64,000 nt of DNA from DP-36 sp036004365. Its GTDB lineage: Bacteria; Desulfobacterota; Binatia; UBA9968. The notes beneath the pieces are model-generated. The model was not told where the DNA came from. It made no database searches and was given only the letters and a program-made list of their open reading frames with translations. Positions 57,855 through 64,000 of this stretch are shown piece after piece. Within the stretch, counting starts at the first letter, position 1, and the number at the start of each line of letters is the position of its first letter. Made by a program: the position numbers and the translations under genes. The stretch spans positions 1-64,000 of the forward strand of contig DASYRN010000041.1 in assembly GCA_036004365.1 (NCBI GenBank), read 5' to 3'.

Positions 57855-58270
57855 CGGAGGTAGGCTGCCAGATCCGGTATGGCCGATTTAAGATACGGCT
57901 GCGCCGGCATAGCATTAGTTTTCCGTTTAGGGTTGTAGCCGGGAGGATAGGTTCCCCGAAGTACCTTTGCCTCTAGAAGTTCTTGTGAGGACCCTTTAAT
58001 TGCCGGGCCGATTGATCCCTCTTTAGAGGGGTCCATGTTGTGACACGTCACGCAATGCGCCGCATAGACCTGCCTGCCTCTGGCCGGATCGCCCTTAGCC
58101 GCTGTGTCGGCAGGGCGATCTGATTCCTTTCCACAGGAGCTGAAAAAAAGAGCCAGGAGGAAAAGCAAAAACAGATACCTTACCTGTCGAAGACAATTCC
58201 CTGGCTTTACGCATGGAACAACTCTCGTGCCGTAAGGTTGCGCTGTTTCAGGGACTCTTTCCTGCTGCAT
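57851..58270 (-). CDS. Class I c-type cytochrome lipoprotein
   Basis: The frame runs back through tRNA-Leu, so I use the ATG at 58270. The product (139 residues) then has an N-terminal polar stretch, a hydrophobic signal (YLFLLFLLALFFSSC) with a lipobox, and a mature cytochrome domain. The heme motif is CVTCHNMDP and the distal Met is probably in TNAMPAQPYLK. A start at a later non-ATG codon nearer the signal is possible. The domain resembles the cytochrome c tail of PuuD-type and copper-oxidase-linked proteins. Confidence 0.75.
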   Translation of the reverse strand: MQQERVPETAQPYGTRVVPCVKPGNCLRQVRYLFLLFLLALFFSSCGKESDRPADTAAKGDPARGRQVYAAHCVTCHNMDPSKEGSIGPAIKGSSQELLEAKVLRGTYPPGYNPKRKTNAMPAQPYLKSAIPDLAAYLR

Positions 58271-58371
58271 TACTCTAGCACTCCAACCGCTCTCCCCTCT
58301 GACAGAATCTTGGATTTGGAAAGGGATGAATAGAGAAAAATCCGTGGCTATGATACGTTGATGATAGCGAA

Positions 58372-58459
58372 TGGTGCGAAAGGGGGGAATCGAACCCCCA
58401 CGGGTGTTAGCCCACAGGATCCTGAATCCTGCGCGTCTACCAAGTTCCGCCACTTTCGC
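58372..58459 (-). tRNA. tRNA-Leu (CAG)
   Basis: On the minus strand the 88-base gene has acceptor GCGAAAG paired to CTTTCGC, a D arm, an anticodon stem CAGGA/TCCTG around loop TTCAGGA with anticodon CAG, and a long variable arm (GGGCTAACACCC). A T arm with GTTCGATTC and an encoded CCA complete it. The long variable arm is diagnostic of a class II tRNA. Confidence 0.95.
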
Positions 58460-58482
58460 ATATCGTGCAGAGCTGGATTTCT

Positions 58483-58511
58483 ATCTTACTTGTGCCTTGA
58501 ACCTTGTCAAG
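58483..58511 (-). promoter_or_regulatory. Sigma-70 promoter for tRNA-Leu
   Basis: On the minus strand TTGACA (58511-58506) and TAAGAT (58488-58483) are 17 bases apart, about 25 bases before the tRNA 5' end. Confidence 0.65.
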
Positions 58512-58537
58512 CCAATTCCGTTTTTCAGGAATAATGT

Positions 58538-59068
58538 ATGAGCCAAATTCTTCTTATCGAGCCCTATAAGGTCCTGCGGCAGGCGATTACTCTCTTCCTC
58601 TCACCGGATCACGAGATTAAGGTACAGGAGGACACCAAGGGGCTTACAGGGGAATCTCTAGTCGAGTACGATCTAATCGTTGTCGATGGAACCGCGTTGC
58701 GAGAGACCGGGCAGCTATCGCCTGAGTTTACACGGGCTCTACAGGCGACTCGCGCAAAGATATTTTGGTTAGAAGAAGACGATGCGCCGCCTTCGGTCAA
58801 GAAAGAGGAGTGGGTCATTCTGAGAAAACCCATCGAAAGGCAGACTTTTGAGAGAGCGCTGACGAATCTTTTTTCTCCTCAACAGGTTAGGAGAGGTCCA
58901 AAAGTTGATGCCCTGAGCCCTTCAAACCCAAAGGTTGAGAGATCGAGCAAAAGAAGGCAGCCTGAAGATCTGCGACAAGCAACGCTGCAATTCATCGAGC
59001 TTACGGACGCAGTCGAAGAGGCATCGTCAACGAAGAAGGAGAAGAAGGCTCCGAAGAAGTCGAAGTAG
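58538..59068 (+). CDS. Degenerate receiver-domain protein with basic tail
   Basis: This 176-residue protein has a receiver-like N-terminal domain (about 1-115). ILLIEPYKVLRQAI stands where VDDD is expected, LIVVDGTAL keeps the acceptor Asp, and WVILRKPIERQTF keeps the Lys-Pro. The paired acidic residues that bind magnesium are reduced to one Glu, so phosphorylation is doubtful. The tail is Lys-rich (STKKEKKAPKKSK). It ends four bases before the valS ATG, so the two are probably co-transcribed; a role in valS control is speculation. Confidence 0.65.
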   Translation: MSQILLIEPYKVLRQAITLFLSPDHEIKVQEDTKGLTGESLVEYDLIVVDGTALRETGQLSPEFTRALQATRAKIFWLEEDDAPPSVKKEEWVILRKPIERQTFERALTNLFSPQQVRRGPKVDALSPSNPKVERSSKRRQPEDLRQATLQFIELTDAVEEASSTKKEKKAPKKSK

Positions 59069-59072
59069 CGTC

Positions 59073-61850
59073 ATGGAATTGTCCAAGTCGTATTCACATA
59101 GAGAGGTAGAAGCGAAGTGGTACGCCTACTGGGCCGAGCACGGTTACTTCCAACCTTTTAGGCCAGATCGGCCAAGCTTCTCCATGGTGATTCCGCCGCC
59201 GAATATTACGGGCTCACTCCACATCGGCCATGCCTTAAATAACACCCTCCAGGATATCCTTTGTCGATATAAACGGATGGCCGGTTATAACGTCCTTTGG
59301 GTGCCGGGAACGGACCATGCGGGCATTGCCACGCAAAATGTAGTGGAGAGGCAACTCGCTGAAGAAGGACTGAAGCGTTCTCAATTGGGAAGGGCGAAGT
59401 TTGTTGAGCGAGTTTGGGCCTGGCGAAAACAGTCCGGCAGCACGATCTTGCGGCAGCTTAGAGCGCTAGGAGTTTCGTGTGATTGGAGTCGGGAGCGCTT
59501 CACCATGGATGAAGGCCTCTCTGCGGCGGTCCGGGAAGCGTTTGTCCGCCTTTGGGAAGAGGGGTTGTTGTATCGCGCAGAGCGGCTGATCAACTGGTGC
59601 CCCCGCTGCAAGACGGCTCTTGCAGATATCGAGGTGGTTCACGAAGAGGTGGACGGGCATCTGTGGCACATTCGCTATCCGTTCGTCGACGCTCCGTCCG
59701 GTGGACTAACAGTAGCCACAACTCGTCCAGAGACTATGCTGGGCGACACAGCCGTGGCTGTCCATCCGGAGGATGAACGCTATCGCCATCTCATCGGGAA
59801 GAAAGTAAGGTTGCCGATTGTAGGACGACAAATTCCCATCATCGGAGATTCTTTCGTCGACTTGGAATTCGGCAGCGGAGCTCTAAAGATCACTCCCGGG
59901 CATGATTTCAACGATTTTGAGATCGGGGAGAAGCACGGCCTGGACAAGATCTGCATCTTCGATGAGGAGGCGAGGATAAGTCCATCGACGTTCGCGCGCG
60001 ATGGTCAAGAGCCTGCTTGGCTGGAGCGCTACCGGCTCAAAGATCGTTTCGAGGCCCGAAAGATCATCGTCGAAGAGCTCAAAGAAAAAGGGTTGTTGGA
60101 GAAAGTTCAGCCATACAAACATGCCTTGGGCCGATGCTATCGCTGCCAAACGGTCGTTGAGCCCTACCTCACGCCCCAATGGTTCGTCAAGATCAAACCG
60201 CTGGCCGAACCCGCGGTCGAAGCGGTTCGCGATGGAAAGGTGCGAATCATCCCCGAAGGATGGGCCAACTCATACTTTGCCTGGATGGAGAATATCAAGG
60301 ATTGGTGCGTGTCCCGCCAGATCTGGTGGGGGCATCAGATCCCCGCTTGGTATTGCGTCACTTGTGATGCAAAAAATATTTTCCAGACTGGCGAAGGCGA
60401 ATTCATGTTAGGCCGAGAAGCAAGCCCCCTCGTTGCACGCGAGGAGCCACAAAAATGCCCGCGCTGTGGCGGGGATAGATTTGTGCGGGATCCTGACGTC
60501 TTGGATACTTGGTTTTCCTCGGCCTTGTGGCCTTTCTCTACGCTCGGATGGCCCGAGACGACAGACGATCTTAGGAAGTTTTATCCCACTTCTGTGCTGG
60601 TCACTAGTTTCGATATTCTCTTTTTCTGGGTGGCGCGGATGATCATGATGGGCTTGAAATTCATGAAAGACGTTCCTTTCAGAGATGTCTATATTCATGC
60701 TTTGGTGCGGGATCAAGAAGGTCAGAAGATGTCGAAGTCGAAGGGAAATGTCATCGATCCTCTTGAGGTCATGGAGCGCTACGGGACGGACGCTTTCCGA
60801 TTTACGCTGGCGGCTTTGACTGCGATGGGGAGAGACGTGAAGCTGGCCGAGGAGCGGATTGTGGGGTACCAGAATTTTGTCAACAAACTCTGGAATGCCG
60901 CGCGCTTTGTTATGATGAACGTGGGGCAAGACGGCGATGACCTGCCGCTTGGTTCGTTGCATGAGGAAAGTTTGAATCTGGCCGATCAGTGGATTTTATC
61001 TCGCTTGAACAGCACCATTGAAGAGGCAAGAAAGGCAATCGATTCGTATCGCTTCAATGAGTTTGCCCACCATCTATATCAGTTCGTTTGGCACGAGTTC
61101 TGCGATTGGTACATCGAGATGAGCAAGCTTTCGCTCAACGGAACTCTGAGAGATGATTCTGCCAAGACTCGAAGGATTCTGATCACGGTTCTTGAAAAAC
61201 TGCTTCTCTTGCTGCATCCCCTGATGCCTTTTGTTACTGAGGAGATATGGCAGGCGTTGACCGAGAAACGGAAGGCGAAGGCCAGAGAACAAAGTTGGAG
61301 TATCATGATCCAACCCTATCCAGAGGTAGATCGGGGCTATATCAGATCCGAAGTGGAGGATAAGGTAGGCTTTTTGGCGGATGTCATACGCGCCATCAGA
61401 AATCTCCGAACAGAGATGAACTGCCCGCCGTCGAAACAGGTTCAGGTTATCCTATTCGGCGCGGATCAAGAGATCGCGTTTTTGAGATCCCAAGAACCGT
61501 ATCTGCGGGCTCTAGCACGGGCAGATTCGGTGGAATATCAAACATCGGGCGGGAGACCGAAAGGCGCCGCGACGGCTATGGTCAGGGCCACAGAGATCTA
61601 TCTTCCGCTCGACGGCATGGTCAACCTGCGGGAAGAGAGAGAGCGGCTTCTAAAGGAGATCCCCAAATTAGAACAGGAGCTGGCCCGGGTTCAGAAGAAA
61701 CTCGACAACCGGGCGTTTTTGGTCAATGCCAAAGAAGAAGTCGTCGAGAAGGAGAAGGGAAAACTCCAAGAATTTGAGGAAAAGCTGCAAACTCTTCGCC
61801 GTAGCTTGCAACGGATTCAGGAGATGTCCGAGGCCGGACCGAGAGCTTAG
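59073..61850 (+). CDS. valS: Valyl-tRNA synthetase
   Basis: The frame opens at 58935, but the ATG at 59073 starts the conserved MELSKSYSHREVEAKWYAYW. The 925-residue enzyme charges tRNA-Val. It has the HIGH motif in PPNITGSLHIGHALNN, KMSKS in GQKMSKSKGNVIDP, the CP1 editing domain with TTRPETMLGDTAVAVHPED, and the C-terminal coiled coil (REERERLLKEIPKLEQELAR) typical of ValS. Length is standard. Confidence 0.97.
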   Translation: MELSKSYSHREVEAKWYAYWAEHGYFQPFRPDRPSFSMVIPPPNITGSLHIGHALNNTLQDILCRYKRMAGYNVLWVPGTDHAGIATQNVVERQLAEEGLKRSQLGRAKFVERVWAWRKQSGSTILRQLRALGVSCDWSRERFTMDEGLSAAVREAFVRLWEEGLLYRAERLINWCPRCKTALADIEVVHEEVDGHLWHIRYPFVDAPSGGLTVATTRPETMLGDTAVAVHPEDERYRHLIGKKVRLPIVGRQIPIIGDSFVDLEFGSGALKITPGHDFNDFEIGEKHGLDKICIFDEEARISPSTFARDGQEPAWLERYRLKDRFEARKIIVEELKEKGLLEKVQPYKHALGRCYRCQTVVEPYLTPQWFVKIKPLAEPAVEAVRDGKVRIIPEGWANSYFAWMENIKDWCVSRQIWWGHQIPAWYCVTCDAKNIFQTGEGEFMLGREASPLVAREEPQKCPRCGGDRFVRDPDVLDTWFSSALWPFSTLGWPETTDDLRKFYPTSVLVTSFDILFFWVARMIMMGLKFMKDVPFRDVYIHALVRDQEGQKMSKSKGNVIDPLEVMERYGTDAFRFTLAALTAMGRDVKLAEERIVGYQNFVNKLWNAARFVMMNVGQDGDDLPLGSLHEESLNLADQWILSRLNSTIEEARKAIDSYRFNEFAHHLYQFVWHEFCDWYIEMSKLSLNGTLRDDSAKTRRILITVLEKLLLLLHPLMPFVTEEIWQALTEKRKAKAREQSWSIMIQPYPEVDRGYIRSEVEDKVGFLADVIRAIRNLRTEMNCPPSKQVQVILFGADQEIAFLRSQEPYLRALARADSVEYQTSGGRPKGAATAMVRATEIYLPLDGMVNLREERERLLKEIPKLEQELARVQKKLDNRAFLVNAKEEVVEKEKGKLQEFEEKLQTLRRSLQRIQEMSEAGPRA

Positions 61851-61852
61851 TC

Positions 61853-62704
61853 ATGGATGTTCTCATCACGTCTGAGATCGAAGAACTCATCAAGCGCGTG
61901 TTACAGGAGGACATAGGCGCAGGAGATCTGACCACACTGAGCACCGTTCCGATTGAGCTCCGAGGCAAAGGATTGTTTCGAGCCAAAAGGGACGGTATCG
62001 TGGCCGGTCTTTTTCTGTTAAAAAAAATATTTTCGCTGGTGGATGTAGAAACGAGGGTCCGTTGCCTCTCTCAGGATGGGGACACGGTGAAGCAAGGGGC
62101 TGTGGTTGCGGAGGTCGAGGGACCTGTGAGAGCTCTGCTCATAGGGGAGAGAACCGCGCTCAATTTCCTTCAGCGCCTGTCGGGAACGGCGACGTTGACC
62201 CGGCGTTATGTAGACGCGGTCAAGAATTTCTCGTGCAAGGTCATAGACACGCGCAAGACAACGCCGGGGCTTCGAACTCTTGAGAAGTATGCGGTCCGGA
62301 TGGGTGGCGGAACCAATCACCGTTTGGGGTTGTACGACGCAGCCTTGATCAAAGACAACCATATTGCAGCCGCCGGCTCGATTGCCAAGGCGGTGGAAAT
62401 GGTTCGAGAGCATGCTCCTTTTATGGCGAAGATCGAGGTGGAGTGCGCGGATCTCAAGCAGGTTCAGGAGGCTATTGACGCGAAAGCCGATGTTATCATG
62501 TTGGATAATATGGGAACCCAAGAGATGGCCGAAGCGGTGCGGCTCATCAGCAAGCGGGCGTGGGTCGAGGCATCGGGCGGGATCACGCTCGAACGGATTC
62601 GGGAAATCGCGGCGACCGGCGTGGACTTCATCTCCATCGGGGCTTTGACCCATTCGGCGCCGGCCGTCGACTTCAACATGAAGATTTCGGTGTCTCGGCG
62701 CTGA
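61853..62704 (+). CDS. nadC: Nicotinate-nucleotide pyrophosphorylase (carboxylating)
   Basis: The 283-residue enzyme converts quinolinate and PRPP to nicotinate mononucleotide in NAD synthesis. Signatures: EDIGAGDLTT near the N-terminus, ALNFLQRLSGTATLTRRYVD, IDTRKTTPGLRTLEKYAVRMGGG in pieces, LIKDNHI and EVEC, and ASGGITLERIREIAATGVDFIS. It starts two bases after the valS stop and is followed four bases later by birA, so the three form an operon. Confidence 0.95.
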   Translation: MDVLITSEIEELIKRVLQEDIGAGDLTTLSTVPIELRGKGLFRAKRDGIVAGLFLLKKIFSLVDVETRVRCLSQDGDTVKQGAVVAEVEGPVRALLIGERTALNFLQRLSGTATLTRRYVDAVKNFSCKVIDTRKTTPGLRTLEKYAVRMGGGTNHRLGLYDAALIKDNHIAAAGSIAKAVEMVREHAPFMAKIEVECADLKQVQEAIDAKADVIMLDNMGTQEMAEAVRLISKRAWVEASGGITLERIREIAATGVDFISIGALTHSAPAVDFNMKISVSRR

Positions 62705-62708
62705 GAAG

Positions 62709-63539
62709 ATGGATCAAGGGTTTGTGGGACCAAGGATTGAAGGGTTAGCGCCCCTAGACCCCCATGAGATCAAGAGAGACCTAAAGACCAAGCGACTCGG
62801 TGGAAAGATCCACTATTTCACGGAAATCGATTCGACAAATGTTTACGCTTACAAGATCGCCAAAGAGGGGGCAGAAGAGGGTGAGATCGTTATCGCCGAG
62901 GGACAGAGGAGAGGTAAGGGAAGAATGGGAAGAGGTTGGATCTCTCCTCCCTACCTCAATCTTTATCTCTCCGCGATTCTACGCCCTCGCCTTCCTGCAA
63001 GCCATGCGCCTCAGCTCACTTTAATGTCTGCGGTCGCTTTGGCCGAGACGGTTCACTCTTTCATTCCAAGTCTTCCTCAGATCAAGTGGCCAAACGATAT
63101 TCTCGTCGGAGAAAAAAAACTGGCGGGGATTCTGACTGAATCTTCCTGTGAAGGCGACGAGATAGAATTTGTCGTTGTCGGGATCGGGATCAATGTTAAT
63201 TTCCCGAAAGAGCTCATGCCCGAGGCGATCAAAGAGACGGCAACGTCGATCCTGAGTCTGGTCAACAGACCGGTGAACCGCGTGATCCTTGCCCAGCGAT
63301 TGATTCAGAACCTCGACCGATGCTATGGGGATCTTAAAGAGAGGGGGTTCCCTTATATCGCTAGTCGGTGGGAGAGTTTCTTTTACCTCCGAGGAAAAAG
63401 AGTTAGGGTGGAGCTAATGGGGGATTCGATCTTGGGAAGAGCCACCGGGATAGACGCCGACGGAGCATTGCTCTTAGAGGATGACCGAGGAATCTTAAAG
63501 CGCATTGTTGCAGGAGATGTCATTCCTGTTGAACCGTGA
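62709..63539 (+). CDS. birA: Biotin--[acetyl-CoA-carboxylase] ligase
   Basis: The 276-residue protein is a single-function biotin ligase without the N-terminal HTH. It has IDSTNVYAYKIAKEGAEEGE, EGQRRGKGRMGRGWISPPYL (the GRGRxGR adenylate loop), IKWPNDILVGEKKLAGIL and VVGIGINVNFP, followed by the small C-terminal SH3-like domain (ISRWESFFYLRGKRVRV-like). It attaches biotin to carboxylases. Lack of the HTH means it cannot act as the biotin repressor. Confidence 0.93.
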   Translation: MDQGFVGPRIEGLAPLDPHEIKRDLKTKRLGGKIHYFTEIDSTNVYAYKIAKEGAEEGEIVIAEGQRRGKGRMGRGWISPPYLNLYLSAILRPRLPASHAPQLTLMSAVALAETVHSFIPSLPQIKWPNDILVGEKKLAGILTESSCEGDEIEFVVVGIGINVNFPKELMPEAIKETATSILSLVNRPVNRVILAQRLIQNLDRCYGDLKERGFPYIASRWESFFYLRGKRVRVELMGDSILGRATGIDADGALLLEDDRGILKRIVAGDVIPVEP

Positions 63540-63553
63540 AAGCCGGGTAGCAC

Positions 63554-64000
63554 ATGCTCTTAGCCATCGATATCGGCAATACGAATATTGTTTTGGGGCT
63601 TTACAAGGGAAAGAAGCTCCTGATTCATTGGCGACTTTTGACGCAGCCCGACCGGACCGCCGACGAATACGGCCTATTGATCTCCCAGCTTGCCGCCTCC
63701 AGAGGTTTCACCTGCGACCAAATCCAGGCGATCGTTGTTTCCTGTGTGGTTCCTCCGATGCTGAGTCTCATCCATGAACTCAGTGAAAGATATTTTAAAA
63801 TCCATCCGTTGGTGCTTGGGCCTGGCATCAAGACTGGGATGCCGATTCTCTATGAGAGCCCCAAAGAAGTCGGTGCGGATCGAATCTGCAATGGCGTGGC
63901 CGCATATGAAAGGTACCATGACGCGTGCATAGCAGTCGATTTCGGAACCGCAACCACCTTCGACTTCATTTCCAAAGCCGGAGAATACATGGGCGGGTCG
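63554..64000 (+). CDS. coaX: Type III pantothenate kinase (5' part)
   Basis: The gene runs off the window after 149 codons. It begins MLLAIDIGNTNIVLGLYKGK, the phosphate-1 motif of CoaX. It continues with LLTQPDRTADEYGLLI, IVVSCVVPPMLSLIHEL, SVGADRICNGVAAY-like VGADRICNGVAAYERY, and the phosphate-2 motif AVDFGTATTFDFIS. CoaX makes phosphopantothenate from pantothenate for CoA and, unlike CoaA, needs a monovalent cation. It follows birA after 14 bases, an arrangement common in bacteria. Confidence 0.93.
   Translation, partial: MLLAIDIGNTNIVLGLYKGKKLLIHWRLLTQPDRTADEYGLLISQLAASRGFTCDQIQAIVVSCVVPPMLSLIHELSERYFKIHPLVLGPGIKTGMPILYESPKEVGADRICNGVAAYERYHDACIAVDFGTATTFDFISKAGEYMGGS

Noticed and set aside
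1..64000. CRISPR array
   Set aside because: No regularly spaced direct repeats with unique spacers and no cas genes were seen.

Overview
This 64 kb window comes from the chromosome of an uncultured, free-living Gram-negative-type bacterium. Evidence for that is a quinone pathway gene (ubiE), many exported substrate-binding proteins, lipoproteins and c-type cytochrome. GC content looks moderate, around 50-55 percent by eye. The mix of orphan NMT1-type and COG2984-type binding proteins, a CaiB/BaiF CoA-transferase, a xanthine-dehydrogenase-type molybdoenzyme subunit, GAF-rich histidine kinases and dispersed hairpin repeats is what I would expect of soil or groundwater lineages formerly called Deltaproteobacteria (Binatota-like), Rokubacteria or NC10. 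This placement is inference; there is no rRNA or phylogenetic marker comparison here.

Layout. 1-2.7 kb: end of leuC, leuD, a DUF3108 protein, a small zinc-finger protein and an exported methyltransferase. 2.7-7.8 kb: a CstA-like transporter, then a four-gene set made of two paralogous small proteins followed by two paralogous Get3/ArsA-type ATPases. 7.9-14.9 kb: a sigma-54-like promoter, a small HTH protein, three tandem COG2984 binding-protein genes (the third is decayed) and a very large four-GAF sensor kinase. 15-21 kb: CoA-transferase, NMT1 binding protein, hemerythrin, DUF2848, two cupin proteins and a pair of twin CxxC/CxxC mini-proteins. 21-26.4 kb: a stress/signalling block on the minus strand (tiny membrane and basic proteins, a GlsB/YmgE-type protein, a two-component pair, a CheB remnant). 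26.5-39.7 kb: class II aldolase, uvrB, a lipoprotein, two NMT1 paralogues, uvrC, comEC, an alpha/beta hydrolase and an orphan molybdopterin-binding subunit.

39.9-44.9 kb is a decayed integrative element ending at a tRNA-Met gene, with a broken tyrosine integrase, an excisionase-type protein, coiled-coil genes and a truncated DDE transposase. 45-54.3 kb has a visibly AT-richer start (PPP phosphatase, homoserine kinase, cold-shock protein, receiver protein) and then a sulfate-assimilation run: orphan nuoB, a siroheme sulfite/nitrite reductase with a C-terminal HEPN-like extension, an unknown gene, and a single-chain APS reductase-ATP sulfurylase fusion. 54.2-64 kb is ordinary housekeeping: ubiE, polyprenyl diphosphate synthase, a PuuD-like membrane protein facing a cytochrome c lipoprotein, tRNA-Leu, a degenerate receiver, valS, nadC, birA and the start of coaX.

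The best candidates for something undescribed are (i) the duplicated small-protein plus duplicated Get3-like ATPase set at 5.0-7.75 kb, in which the second ATPase carries a natural Asp-to-Asn change at the hydrolytic switch I position while the first keeps Asp, and (ii) the sulfate-assimilation run with its enzyme fusion, HEPN-tailed reductase and orphan NuoB.
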